Assembly: GCF_000423925.1 (NCBI RefSeq)
Contig: NZ_AUIX01000021.1
Coordinates: 44,707-108,706, forward strand
Source of the DNA: Butyrivibrio sp. VCD2006
GTDB lineage: Bacteria > Bacillota > Clostridia > Lachnospirales > Lachnospiraceae
Reading direction: 5' to 3'
DNA: 64,000 bases
The notes under the pieces were generated by a model. The model ran no database searches. It had not been told where the DNA came from and saw only the letters and a list, made by a program, of their open reading frames with translations. Both the position numbers and the translations under genes were made by a program. Positions 54,708 to 63,559 of this stretch are shown here, in pieces. The stretch's first letter is position 1; the number at the start of each line of letters is the position of its first letter.

Positions 54708-54763
54708 CCCCTTTAATGTGCTAAAATGATAAAGCGTTATCATTATGAAAAAAGTTAAAGGGG
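54708..54763 (+). promoter_or_regulatory. Inverted repeats overlapping the symporter ribosome binding site
   Basis: CCCCTTTAA (54708-54716) is a perfect inverse of TTAAAGGGG (54755-54763), which is the binding site. Between them AATGATAA and TTATCATT form an 8-bp stem. TGCTAAAAT (54719-54727) is an extended -10 and overlaps the inner stem. If transcription starts downstream of that -10, the left CCCC arm is not in the RNA and the repeat would act only as DNA. Confidence 0.45.
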
Positions 54764-54771
54764 ATAAGAAA

Positions 54772-56319
54772 ATGACACTCTCACAAATTGGTATTATCAT
54801 TTCTATTCTGGTCTATCTGTCCGGAATGCTTCTGGTTGGATTTGTAAGTTCAAGGGATACTAATGACGTCAAGGATTTCTATCTTGGCGGCAGAAAGCTC
54901 GGACCGTTTGTAACGGCCATGAGTGCCGAGGCTTCGGATATGAGCTCATATCTGCTTATGGGTGTGCCCGGTGTTGCTTATTTCTCCGGTATCGCTGATG
55001 CGGGCTGGACGGCAGCAGGACTTATAGTTGGTACATATCTTAACTGGCTTTTCACAGCAAAGAGACTTCGTAACTATACAGAGTCACTGGATGCTATCAC
55101 AATTCCGGATTATTTCAAAAAGCGCTTCAAGGATGACAGTAATATACTGCTGTGTATCGGAGCTGCTTTCATTCTGATCTTTTTCGTTCCTTATACAGCT
55201 TCAGGATTTTCAGCATGCGGTAAGCTTTTCTCATCTTTGTTTGGTGTAAACTATCAGCTTGCTATGATCGTTTCAGCTGTAATCATCGTCGGATATACAA
55301 CAACCGGCGGATTTCTTGCAGCATCAAAAACCGACTTTATTCAGTCTATAGTTATGACTGCAGCTCTGTTCTTTGTAGTTGGTTATGGAATTATCTCAGC
55401 CGGAGGATTATCTGCAGTAAGCAATAATCTTCAGAACATGCAGGGCTTTTTGGATATCAATGCCACATACAATAATGCTACAGGCAGTGCTGATTCTTAT
55501 GGCTTTTTCAGTAAGGTTACAACCTTCTGCTGGGGACTTGGATACTTCGGAATGCCTCATATCCTTTTGAGATTCATGGCTGTTCGCAAGTCATCAGAGC
55601 TTAAGCTTTCAAGAAGAATTGCTTCCGTATGGGTTGTATTCTCACTTGGTATTGCGGTTATCCTTGGTATTGTCGGACGTGCAATGACACAGAGTGGAGC
55701 TTTGGAATCACTTATTGAAGATCCCACAAGTGCATCAAAAGCAGAGACTCTTATCGTAGTTCTTGCGCAGCAGATAAGTGAGCACAATTTCATCTTTGCA
55801 CTTATCGCAGGTATGATCATCGCAGGTATTCTTGCTTCAACAATGTCTACTGCAGATTCACAGCTCATCGCTGCTTCATCCGCGGTTTCCGAGAATGTTA
55901 TTCAGGAGACTCTTGGAATCAACCTTACAGAGACAGCAGCTATGCTGACTGCAAGAGCAACACTTATCGCAGTTGCAGTTTTCGGTGTTATCATCGCATG
56001 GAATCCCAACAGCTCAGTATTCGGAATCGTATCCTTTGCATGGGCAGGATTTGGTGCAGTATTCGGACCTGCAATGATTATGTCTCTCTACTGGAAAAGA
56101 GCAAACAAGTTCGGAACAATCGCAGGTATGGTATCCGGCGGTGCCATGGTATTTATCTGGAAATACCTTGTAAGACCTATCGGAGGCTTCTGGAATCTCT
56201 ACGAGCTTGCTCCTGCATTTTTAGTAGCAATCATCATGATCGTTGTTGTAAGTCTTGCAACAGCTGAGCCTGATGAGGATATGGTAAGAGAGTTCGAGCA
56301 CGTTTCAAAGATGTCATAA
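54772..56319 (+). CDS. putP: Sodium/solute symporter, PutP-like
   Basis: AAAGGGG places the start at ATG 54772 (515 residues). Twelve to thirteen membrane helices and the SSS-family signatures DFYLGGRKLGPFVTAMS, SAEASDMSSYLLMGVPGVAY and GYTTTGGFLAASKTDFIQS place it with proline permeases. Imports proline with sodium. Substrate assignment is from the PutP-like N-terminal region. Confidence 0.88.
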   Translation: MTLSQIGIIISILVYLSGMLLVGFVSSRDTNDVKDFYLGGRKLGPFVTAMSAEASDMSSYLLMGVPGVAYFSGIADAGWTAAGLIVGTYLNWLFTAKRLRNYTESLDAITIPDYFKKRFKDDSNILLCIGAAFILIFFVPYTASGFSACGKLFSSLFGVNYQLAMIVSAVIIVGYTTTGGFLAASKTDFIQSIVMTAALFFVVGYGIISAGGLSAVSNNLQNMQGFLDINATYNNATGSADSYGFFSKVTTFCWGLGYFGMPHILLRFMAVRKSSELKLSRRIASVWVVFSLGIAVILGIVGRAMTQSGALESLIEDPTSASKAETLIVVLAQQISEHNFIFALIAGMIIAGILASTMSTADSQLIAASSAVSENVIQETLGINLTETAAMLTARATLIAVAVFGVIIAWNPNSSVFGIVSFAWAGFGAVFGPAMIMSLYWKRANKFGTIAGMVSGGAMVFIWKYLVRPIGGFWNLYELAPAFLVAIIMIVVVSLATAEPDEDMVREFEHVSKMS

Positions 56320-56346
56320 TTTTTGTGCGAGCATCGTATAGAAATA

Positions 56347-56530
56347 AGCCTTCCTGCTCTGGAGGAAGGCATACACAAAAAGCCTTCTCCCTCTGGAGGA
56401 AGGTATACACAAAAAGCCTTCTCCCTCTGGAGGAAGGCATACACAAAAAGCCTTCTCCCTCTGGAGGAAGGTATACACAAAAAAGCCTTCTCCCTTTGGG
56501 AGAAGGTGGCGCGTAGCGCCGGATGAGGGG
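56347..56530 (+). repeat. 34-bp tandem hairpin repeats followed by a REP-like unit
   Basis: Units start at 56347, 56381, 56415, 56449 and 56484: spacing 34, 34, 34, 35. Each has GCCTTC...CTGGAGGAAGGY hairpin sequence followed by ATACACAAAA; the Y alternates C, T, C, T in the first four units, implying a 68-bp duplication. The last unit changes to AGCCTTCTCCCTTTGGGAGA, followed by GGTGGCGCGTAGCGCCGGAT, a type common between genes in Clostridiales. Its closing GAGGGG is the binding site of degV. Confidence 0.88.
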
Positions 56531-56542
56531 TAGAAAAATCAC

Positions 56543-57391
56543 ATGAGCCTAAGAATAATCACAGATTCAGCAACCGATATATCACAGAAGCAGGCCGATG
56601 AGCTTGGAATCACAGTTCTTCCTTTGAAGGTAAGATTCGGTGAAGAAGAATTTCTTGATGGGGTGACCATGCCCTACAATAAGTTCTACGAGAGGCTTGT
56701 TGAGTCTGATGAGCTTCCCAAGACCAGTCAGATTCCGCCCTTTGAGTATGGAGAGGAATTTGGGAAGGCTGTAGAAGCAGGTGATGAGGTTATATGCTTC
56801 ACGCTTTCAAGTAAGGTGTCCGGCTGTTACCAGAGCGCATGTATTGCCGCTGATGATTTTGACGGTAAGGTGCACGTCATCGATACCCTGCAGTTTTGCA
56901 TATCGGAAGCCATAATTGTCTTACGCGCTGTAAGGCTCAGAGATGAAGGCAAGAGCGCCAAGGAAATCGTAGACATAATTGAAGAGGAGAAAAAGAAAGC
57001 GAGAGTTGTTGCTGTCTTCGACACTCTGGAATATCTAAAGCTAGGTGGAAGAATTTCTTCCGCCGCAGCTTTTGCAGGAGGAGTTCTTTCAATCAAGCCT
57101 GTTATTACGATTGAGGATGGTGCGGTTGCGGTTATCGGAAAGGCAAGAGGATCCAAGAACGGAAACAATATGCTGATCCAATATATCGATAAGCACGGCG
57201 GAATCGATTTTAGTAAGCCATATATGTTAGGTTATACAGGACTTTCCGATGCACTTTTGATAAAATATAGGGAGGACAGTAAACACATTTATGAGGGCGA
57301 TGTCGCTGACATTCCGATAGCAAATGTCGGAGCTACCATCGGTACCTATGCGGGACCCGGTGCCATTGCCTGTGCATACTTCGAAAAATAA
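56543..57391 (+). CDS. DegV-family fatty-acid-binding protein
   Basis: The 282-residue chain has the DegV start IITDSATDISQKQADELGI, LPKTSQIPPFEY and TLEYLKLGGRISSAAAFAG. DegV proteins carry fatty acids for acyl phosphate formation (FakB-like). The only site near ATG 56543 is GAGGGG, 12 bases upstream, inside the repeat. NagA follows after 16 bases. Confidence 0.92.
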   Translation: MSLRIITDSATDISQKQADELGITVLPLKVRFGEEEFLDGVTMPYNKFYERLVESDELPKTSQIPPFEYGEEFGKAVEAGDEVICFTLSSKVSGCYQSACIAADDFDGKVHVIDTLQFCISEAIIVLRAVRLRDEGKSAKEIVDIIEEEKKKARVVAVFDTLEYLKLGGRISSAAAFAGGVLSIKPVITIEDGAVAVIGKARGSKNGNNMLIQYIDKHGGIDFSKPYMLGYTGLSDALLIKYREDSKHIYEGDVADIPIANVGATIGTYAGPGAIACAYFEK

Positions 57392-57407
57392 TATTGAATG
57401 AGGGCTT

Positions 57408-58601
57408 ATGATCATAAAGAATGCTAAAGTTTTCACCGATAATTTCAGCTTCGAAGAAAAAACAATATATATAACCGGAGGTCGTATTACGCGTATCGCC
57501 GATGCTAAAGAGAACCCTGATGCAAATAGTGAAGGAGAAGATATCCTTGATGCATCGGGGCTTTTTGCGGTTCCGGGGCTTGTTGATATTCATTTTCATG
57601 GTGCAGTGGGGCACGACTTTTGTGATGCCGATGCGGATGCTCTTTTAGAGATAGCAAAGTATGAGGCGGCAAACGGAGTCCTGGCAATCTGTCCTGCGAC
57701 CATGAGTTATAACGAAGAGATTCTTGATAATGTCATTGATGCTGCGAGGGCATTTGCTGCTGCTTATGAGAATTTTGAAGAAGTGTCAGCGCCTTCTGAT
57801 AAAAATTCAGTCGCTTCTTTAGTGGGCATCAATATGGAGGGACCCTTCATCAATCCTGAAAAGGCAGGAGCACAGAATCCCGAGTATATAATGAAGCCTG
57901 ACCGGGAAATGTTTTTAAGGCTCCAGTCACGAAGCGGAGGACTAATTAAGCTCGTTGATATGGCACCTGAGATGGATGGAGCGATGGAGTTTATAGAGCG
58001 TTTTTCAAAGGAAGCAGTGATATCTATCGCGCACACTGCCTGTGATTACGATACTGCTAAAAAGGCATTTTTACTTGGCGCAAAGCATATGACGCATCTT
58101 TTCAATGCAATGCCTGGAATTAATCACAGAACTCCCGGGCCCATTCCTGCGGCAAGGGAGGCTGACGCGGAGGTTGAAATCATAGCTGACGGCATCCATG
58201 TTCACCCTGCTATGGTAAGGCAGACCTTCGACATGTTTTCAGAGGATAAGGTGATCCTTATATCGGACAGCATGGAAGCCACCGGACTTGAGGATGGCAC
58301 TTATCAGCTGGGAGGACAGTCAGTTACTGTCTCCGGTAAAAAGGCTGTGCTTTCCGATGATGGTAAAACTATTGCCGGCTCTGTGACAAATCTTTTTGAC
58401 TGTATGAAAACAGCCGTGCTTGAAATGGATATTCCACTTGAAGTTGCGCTGAGAGCTGCTACAATTAATCCCGCAAAATCCATCGGAATCGATAAGGATT
58501 ACGGAAGTATTTCGGTAGGAAAATTTGCCAATATCGTTCTGATGGACGATAATCTAAATATAAGAAATATAATTAATAAGGGCTCTAAGGAGATTTCATG
58601 A
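57408..58601 (+). CDS. nagA: N-acetylglucosamine-6-phosphate deacetylase
   Basis: The 397-residue enzyme has the metal site DIHFHGAVGHDF, NMEGPFINPEKAGAQNP, AHTACDYDTAKKAFLLGA with HLFNAMPGINHR, and LISDSMEATG with the catalytic Asp. Converts GlcNAc-6-phosphate to glucosamine-6-phosphate. Its stop overlaps the feoB start by 4 bases. Confidence 0.95.
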   Translation: MIIKNAKVFTDNFSFEEKTIYITGGRITRIADAKENPDANSEGEDILDASGLFAVPGLVDIHFHGAVGHDFCDADADALLEIAKYEAANGVLAICPATMSYNEEILDNVIDAARAFAAAYENFEEVSAPSDKNSVASLVGINMEGPFINPEKAGAQNPEYIMKPDREMFLRLQSRSGGLIKLVDMAPEMDGAMEFIERFSKEAVISIAHTACDYDTAKKAFLLGAKHMTHLFNAMPGINHRTPGPIPAAREADAEVEIIADGIHVHPAMVRQTFDMFSEDKVILISDSMEATGLEDGTYQLGGQSVTVSGKKAVLSDDGKTIAGSVTNLFDCMKTAVLEMDIPLEVALRAATINPAKSIGIDKDYGSISVGKFANIVLMDDNLNIRNIINKGSKEIS

Positions 58602-60940
58602 ATTTAAGATCATTGCCGATAGGGCAGTCGGCTGTTATCAAAACCGTTGGCGGAAGCGGTGCACTTCGCCAGCACTTTTTAGATATGGGAGTTATTCCCG
58701 GAGCGGAGGTTACCGTTATAAAATTTGCACCGATGGGTGACCCAATGGAGCTTCAGGTACATGGTTATCAGCTCACTCTTCGTCTTGCGGATGCGGAGAA
58801 GATAGAGATTGAGACGATACCTGAGCGTACAAACAAACACGACAGAATCACTAAGATAGAGAATTCTTTCCATCCCGGACTCGGCGAGGATGGTATTTTC
58901 CATAAAGAGGGTGAGGGAGAAAAGCTTCCCGAGGGAACCCTTTTAACCTTTGCGCTCGTAGGTAATCAGAACTGCGGAAAGACAACACTTTTCAATCAGC
59001 TTACAGGTTCAAACCAGCACGTGGGCAATTTCCCCGGCGTAACCGTAGACAGGAAGGACGGACCTATTAAGGAATTTCCTGACACACTGGTTACCGATCT
59101 TCCCGGAATTTATTCAATGTCTCCCTACAGTAGTGAGGAGATCGTATCAAGAAATTTTGTTTTATCCGAGCATCCCAAAGCAATAATCAATATCGTTGAT
59201 GCGACGAATATCGAGAGAAATCTTTACCTCACGATGCAGCTTCTCGAGATGGGAATTCCCATGGTAGTTGCGCTCAACATGATGGATGAGGTTAAGGGCA
59301 ATAACGGCTCCATCGATATCAATAAGATGGAGGAACTCTTGGGAGTGCCTGTCGTACCGATATCTGCCGCAAAAAACGAGGGTGTTGCAGAGCTTGTAAG
59401 ACACGCAGTGCATATTGCAGCTTATCAGGAAAAACCTGTTGAGCAGGATTTTTGCCAAAAGAGTGATCACGGCGGAGCAATTCACAGAGCGATTCATACG
59501 GTTCAAAATATCATAGAGGATCATGCTGAGAAAGCAGGACTTCCGATAAGATTTGCCACAACAAAGGCAATAGAGGGAGACAAACTTGTATTTAATAAGC
59601 TTGGTCTTGATGACAACGAACTTGAAATGATCGAGCATACTATTGTTCAGATGGAAAAAGATAGTGGCATGGACAGAGCAGCCGCTATTGCGGATATGCG
59701 CTACGACTTTATTGAGCGTGTCTGTGAGCAGACAGTTGTTAAGCCCGGTGAGAGTAAGGAGCGCATTCGATCAGAGAAGATTGATGAGATTCTGACCGGA
59801 AAATGGACAGCAATTCCATGCTTCATTCTCATCATGGGACTGGTATTTTATCTGACATTCATCGCAGTCGGACCATTTTTACAGGGCATTATTGAGATAG
59901 TAATAGATGCTTTTAAATCAGCTACGGAGAGCTGGATGGTTTCATCCGGAGTTAATGAAGTGGTTCAGGAACTGGTGCTTCAGGGAATCTTCGAGGGTGT
60001 AGGAAGCGTGCTGAGCTTCTTGCCGATTGTTGTTACCTTGTTTTTCTTCCTGTCCCTTATGGAGGACAGTGGATATATAGCAAGAGTCGCATTCTTCATG
60101 GACAAGATACTCAGAAGGATTGGACTTTCCGGCCGAAGTATAGTGCCGATGCTGATAGGCTTTGGATGTACGGTTCCCGCAGTAATGTCCACGAGAACGC
60201 TTCCTTCAAGGCGAGATAGAAGAATGACAATTCTTCTTACACCTTTTATGAGTTGTACGGCAAAGCTTCCGATTTATGCGTTCTTTGTAAATGCATTTTT
60301 CCCTAAGCAGGGCGGAATCATTACGATAGGACTGTATCTTCTTGGAATACTTGTTGGAATAATTATCGCTCTGATTTATAAGCATACATTGTTTAAGGGT
60401 GAAGCTGTTCCCTTTGTAATGGAGCTTCCAAACTATCGTATGCCGGGAGCAAGGAGTGTATTTCAGCTCCTTTGGGAAAAGGCTAAGGACTTTTTGACAA
60501 GAGCCTTCACGATAATTTTCCTTGCAACACTTGTTGTATGGTTTTTGCAGAGCTTTGATCTTCACTTCAATATTGTTAGTGATTCAAGCACAAGCATAAT
60601 GGCAGTTATCGCCGGACTCCTTGTTCCGATATTTAAACCTTTAGGACTTGGAGACTGGAGAGTTGTAACTTCACTTATTACAGGATTTATCGCTAAAGAG
60701 AGCGTTGTCTCCACAATGGGAGTCCTCTTTGACGGAGGAGTAGAGACAGCTCTTACTGCTACCGCAGCAGCAACACTGCTTGTATTTTCACTTCTTTATT
60801 CACCTTGCGTGGCAGCAATCGCTTCCATAAGACGTGAGCTTGGCCGCAAGTATGCGATCTGCGTGGTATTATGGCAATGCGCTGTTGCGTGGATTGTGGC
60901 TATGATTGTGAGACTTATCTGTATGGTAACTATTGGGTGA
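58598..60940 (+). CDS. feoB: Ferrous iron transport protein, FeoA-FeoB fusion
   Basis: Residues 1-75 are a FeoA (SH3-like) domain (LRSLPIGQSAVI, HFLDMGVIPGAEV). The G domain follows: G1 is GNQNCGKTT (122-130) where most FeoB have GNPNSGKTT, G2 NFPGVTVDRK, G3 DLPGIYSMSPYSSEE, with NMMDE as G4. The two gate domains carry about eight helices with IGFGCTVPAVMSTRTL and LLVFSLLYSPCVAAI. Imports Fe(II). It overlaps nagA by 4 bases. The FeoA front end is common in Lachnospiraceae. Confidence 0.95.
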   Translation: MNLRSLPIGQSAVIKTVGGSGALRQHFLDMGVIPGAEVTVIKFAPMGDPMELQVHGYQLTLRLADAEKIEIETIPERTNKHDRITKIENSFHPGLGEDGIFHKEGEGEKLPEGTLLTFALVGNQNCGKTTLFNQLTGSNQHVGNFPGVTVDRKDGPIKEFPDTLVTDLPGIYSMSPYSSEEIVSRNFVLSEHPKAIINIVDATNIERNLYLTMQLLEMGIPMVVALNMMDEVKGNNGSIDINKMEELLGVPVVPISAAKNEGVAELVRHAVHIAAYQEKPVEQDFCQKSDHGGAIHRAIHTVQNIIEDHAEKAGLPIRFATTKAIEGDKLVFNKLGLDDNELEMIEHTIVQMEKDSGMDRAAAIADMRYDFIERVCEQTVVKPGESKERIRSEKIDEILTGKWTAIPCFILIMGLVFYLTFIAVGPFLQGIIEIVIDAFKSATESWMVSSGVNEVVQELVLQGIFEGVGSVLSFLPIVVTLFFFLSLMEDSGYIARVAFFMDKILRRIGLSGRSIVPMLIGFGCTVPAVMSTRTLPSRRDRRMTILLTPFMSCTAKLPIYAFFVNAFFPKQGGIITIGLYLLGILVGIIIALIYKHTLFKGEAVPFVMELPNYRMPGARSVFQLLWEKAKDFLTRAFTIIFLATLVVWFLQSFDLHFNIVSDSSTSIMAVIAGLLVPIFKPLGLGDWRVVTSLITGFIAKESVVSTMGVLFDGGVETALTATAAATLLVFSLLYSPCVAAIASIRRELGRKYAICVVLWQCAVAWIVAMIVRLICMVTIG

Positions 60941-60957
60941 ATGAAATATTGATGTAT

Positions 60958-60997
60958 AAAAAATCGCCACGGATTGATTTTATCCGTGGCGATTTTC
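60958..60997. terminator. Bidirectional terminator between feoB and the permease
   Basis: AAATCGCCACGGAT pairs with ATCCGTGGCGATTT over a 7-base loop, with A and T runs on either side. Confidence 0.88.
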
Positions 60998-61016
60998 TGA
61001 TGTGCTTTAATTTGAA

Positions 61017-62444
61017 TTAAGCTGCTTTTGACTTCTCATTCTTTGCAATGATAGGAAGAATTACTCCGAGTGCTGTGAGCACAAGAGGAGTGATTACGTT
61101 AAGTGCAAAGGTGAAAGGATCAGTGTCATACATACCAAGTATGCAGCTTGCTGCTGTTACAAGGAAGCACCATCCACCAAAGAAAAGTGCAACTCCCTGG
61201 TTCTTAACAAAGCGATACTCAGCTGGGAACTTATCAGCTGACTTTCTAAGTGCAATGTATGCGAAGAATACCCAGAGGTAACGAAGAGGCATACATACTG
61301 AATTGAGCTTTGTGAGCTGCTTAAGTACTGCAGCAGCACCGGGAACGAATGACTGAATCAGGATGATTGAACCTGAAAGGATAGCAACCATTTTGATTCC
61401 GTTGATATAAGCGCCGGACTCGTTCTTTTTAAGAAGACCGGAAGGAATGAACTCTCTTGCATCCTCGTTGTCGAGAAGCATACGAAGAGGAGCATCAATA
61501 CTGATAACAAGTGTTGAAAGCTGACCAACCATGTTGCATACAGCATAGATGATAAGAAGCAGGTTACCAACATGATAGTAGTTGCCAAGCTTCTGGAAAG
61601 CCCAGTAGCTTCCGTTTGAGTTGTAAGCGTTGAAGCTCTCTGTTGATGCGTTGATCTCAGCGGGATCAAACATCATGCCCATAGCTATTGTTCCGAGCAT
61701 TGCGCAGACAACAACCATGATTGCCAGAGTGATCATGGACTTAGGGAAGCCCTTACTGGGATTCTCAACCTTATTTACATAAGGAGAAATCTTCTCACAT
61801 CCACCGACAGCAAATACAAGGATTGAAAGTGATGTAAAGTACTTAACATCAAACTGGGGGATGAGACTTTTTGCTGAAAAATCCATTGATACAAAGCTTG
61901 CACCGGGATTGATTGCAGGTGCAGCGAACATCATGATGATGTAAAGAATGGACATTACAAACATACTTGTTCCTGCAAGTGTTGCAAGCTTCTTAAGAGG
62001 ATTAAGACCCTTTGATGCAACCCAGCAGAAGAACAGAAGGATCGCAAGTGTTACAAGCTGAACTGCAAGTGTAGGGAATGTGTCATATGTCTCACCATTT
62101 CTGAAAACAGCCCAGCTAAGAGCCTTAAGACCGCCTGATGATTTTGATGCGATATAAGTGATGTGGCAAGCCCAGTAAGTCCAGCCTGCATAATAAGCAA
62201 CCTTTTTGCCTGTTGTATTGAGAATCCAGGAGCTTACACCACCACCTGAATTTTTGAATGCAGAACCAAGCTCACCAACCATGAGCGCGTAAGGAACAAA
62301 ATAAAGTGCGAACATAAGTATCCAGCTGAAAATAACCTGAATACCATTGAAGTAAACGAAACCATTTAATACGTTACCAAAGCCCCAAACCGTTGAGAAA
62401 GCCATGAACGCAAGCGTGGTCCATTTCATACGTTTAGAATCCAT
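61017..62444 (-). CDS. APC-superfamily amino-acid permease
   Basis: The 475-residue protein has about 12 membrane helices; TTLAFMAFSTVWGFGNVLNG and YALMVGELGSAFKNSGGGVSSW are the APC/GadC-like N-terminal signatures, and VFAVGGCEKISPYVNKVENP is the helix-6 region. A GGAGGT site precedes the start on the reverse strand. It probably exchanges or imports an amino acid; substrate unknown. Confidence 0.88.
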   Translation of the reverse strand: MDSKRMKWTTLAFMAFSTVWGFGNVLNGFVYFNGIQVIFSWILMFALYFVPYALMVGELGSAFKNSGGGVSSWILNTTGKKVAYYAGWTYWACHITYIASKSSGGLKALSWAVFRNGETYDTFPTLAVQLVTLAILLFFCWVASKGLNPLKKLATLAGTSMFVMSILYIIMMFAAPAINPGASFVSMDFSAKSLIPQFDVKYFTSLSILVFAVGGCEKISPYVNKVENPSKGFPKSMITLAIMVVVCAMLGTIAMGMMFDPAEINASTESFNAYNSNGSYWAFQKLGNYYHVGNLLLIIYAVCNMVGQLSTLVISIDAPLRMLLDNEDAREFIPSGLLKKNESGAYINGIKMVAILSGSIILIQSFVPGAAAVLKQLTKLNSVCMPLRYLWVFFAYIALRKSADKFPAEYRFVKNQGVALFFGGWCFLVTAASCILGMYDTDPFTFALNVITPLVLTALGVILPIIAKNEKSKAA

Positions 62445-62709
62445 TTTTTCAATACCTCCTAAATTTAAAATCCTTTTTTTACAAAACAGATTCGTTTATA
62501 GTGCAACTTATCTATACTACACCTATAATGATTATATGTCACTAATATTTGACAGGTGCCGTTACACTTTCCGATTTTTCGTGTAGATACTATGCCGTTT
62601 TACATATATTCTTAGTGCCATAGTTTTGTATTAATGTTAAGATGTTATAAGCGTTTAATTAACACGGAAGTCTCTGATCATGGGGATTCTTATTGGGGAT
62701 AAGTTCTTA

Positions 62710-63420
62710 ATGAATACCACAAAAAAGTATCAAATATTTGACGTAACTACGTTAAAAGTAATAGCTATTATCAGTATGGTCTTTGATCATGTAGGAGATG
62801 TGTTTTTTCCCGGAGTGTTATGGCTAAGAATGGTAGGACGGCTTGCTATGCCTTTGTTTGCATTCTGTATCGCCGAGGGGTACTGTCATACGAGGGATAA
62901 GAACAGATATCTTCTAAGGCTTGGGATATTCGCGCTTATAAGCAAAGCACCATTTGATCTGGCTTTTGATGGGGTAATAGGACTTGAACATCAGAATATT
63001 ATGCTGACATTTTTCTTGTCCATTATTGCGCTGAGGTTGTTTGATCTTATTCGAGGGGAGAAGATTGCAACCAGTGGTAAGTACAGCGTATTTAAAACTA
63101 TTCTTGGAGTTTTGGTGATTATAGTTTTCGCTTTTCTTGCACTCTTACTTAGGGCAGACTATACGTTTTTCGCTGTGATATCGGTATTCCTGTTCTATGT
63201 TTTCAAGGATTCCAAACATCTCATAAGGAGCGGGGTAGGTGTGGGATTTTTGGCTTTGACGAGAACCATGGGGTACTATTGCACGACAGGACTCAGCTTC
63301 ATACCGCTGGCTATGTATAACGGTAAAAGGGGTAAGGGATTAAAATGGTTTTTCTACGCTTTCTATCCGGGGCATTTACTGGTGATATACCTTATAAAAA
63401 GATTTGTTTTTACGGTATGA
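62710..63420 (+). CDS. TraX-family membrane protein
   Basis: ATG 62710 is chosen over ATG 62680 because GGGG at 62694-62697 gives better spacing. The 236-residue chain has seven or so helices and the TraX core (LKVIAIISMVFDHVG, GRLAMPLFAFCIAEGYCHTR, YPGHLLVIYLIK). TraX-like proteins are integral-membrane acyltransferase relatives; one is needed for N-acetylation of F pilin, but chromosomal members in Firmicutes have no known role. Confidence 0.85.
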   Translation: MNTTKKYQIFDVTTLKVIAIISMVFDHVGDVFFPGVLWLRMVGRLAMPLFAFCIAEGYCHTRDKNRYLLRLGIFALISKAPFDLAFDGVIGLEHQNIMLTFFLSIIALRLFDLIRGEKIATSGKYSVFKTILGVLVIIVFAFLALLLRADYTFFAVISVFLFYVFKDSKHLIRSGVGVGFLALTRTMGYYCTTGLSFIPLAMYNGKRGKGLKWFFYAFYPGHLLVIYLIKRFVFTV

Positions 63421-63493
63421 GGCTAAGCCAATCACTTACAAAAAAGATAAGATACTAAGAGTTTAGAGGGGGCTAATATAATGGGGAATAATT

Positions 63494-63559
63494 ATGGCAA
63501 AAAAAGAAAAAGAAGAAAAGAACAAGTTACACAAGGAATACGGACCGTTTCATAAATAA
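63494..63559 (+). CDS. 21-residue lysine-rich peptide, possible truncated gene start
   Basis: Two ATGs (63481 and 63494) follow GAGGGGG (63466-63472). The second gives MAKKEKEEKNKLHKEYGPFH plus K, which looks like the charged N-terminal tail of a larger membrane or ABC protein, cut off where foreign structured sequence begins near 63560. The other frame gives a 24-residue basic peptide. Either could be a microprotein. Confidence 0.3.
   Translation: MAKKEKEEKNKLHKEYGPFHK

Noticed and set aside
56199..56542. Repetitive frames on both strands in the 34-bp repeat (for example KPSPSGGRYTQK-type repeats)
   Set aside because: They are translations of a hairpin repeat and overlap the symporter end; nothing indicates expression as protein.
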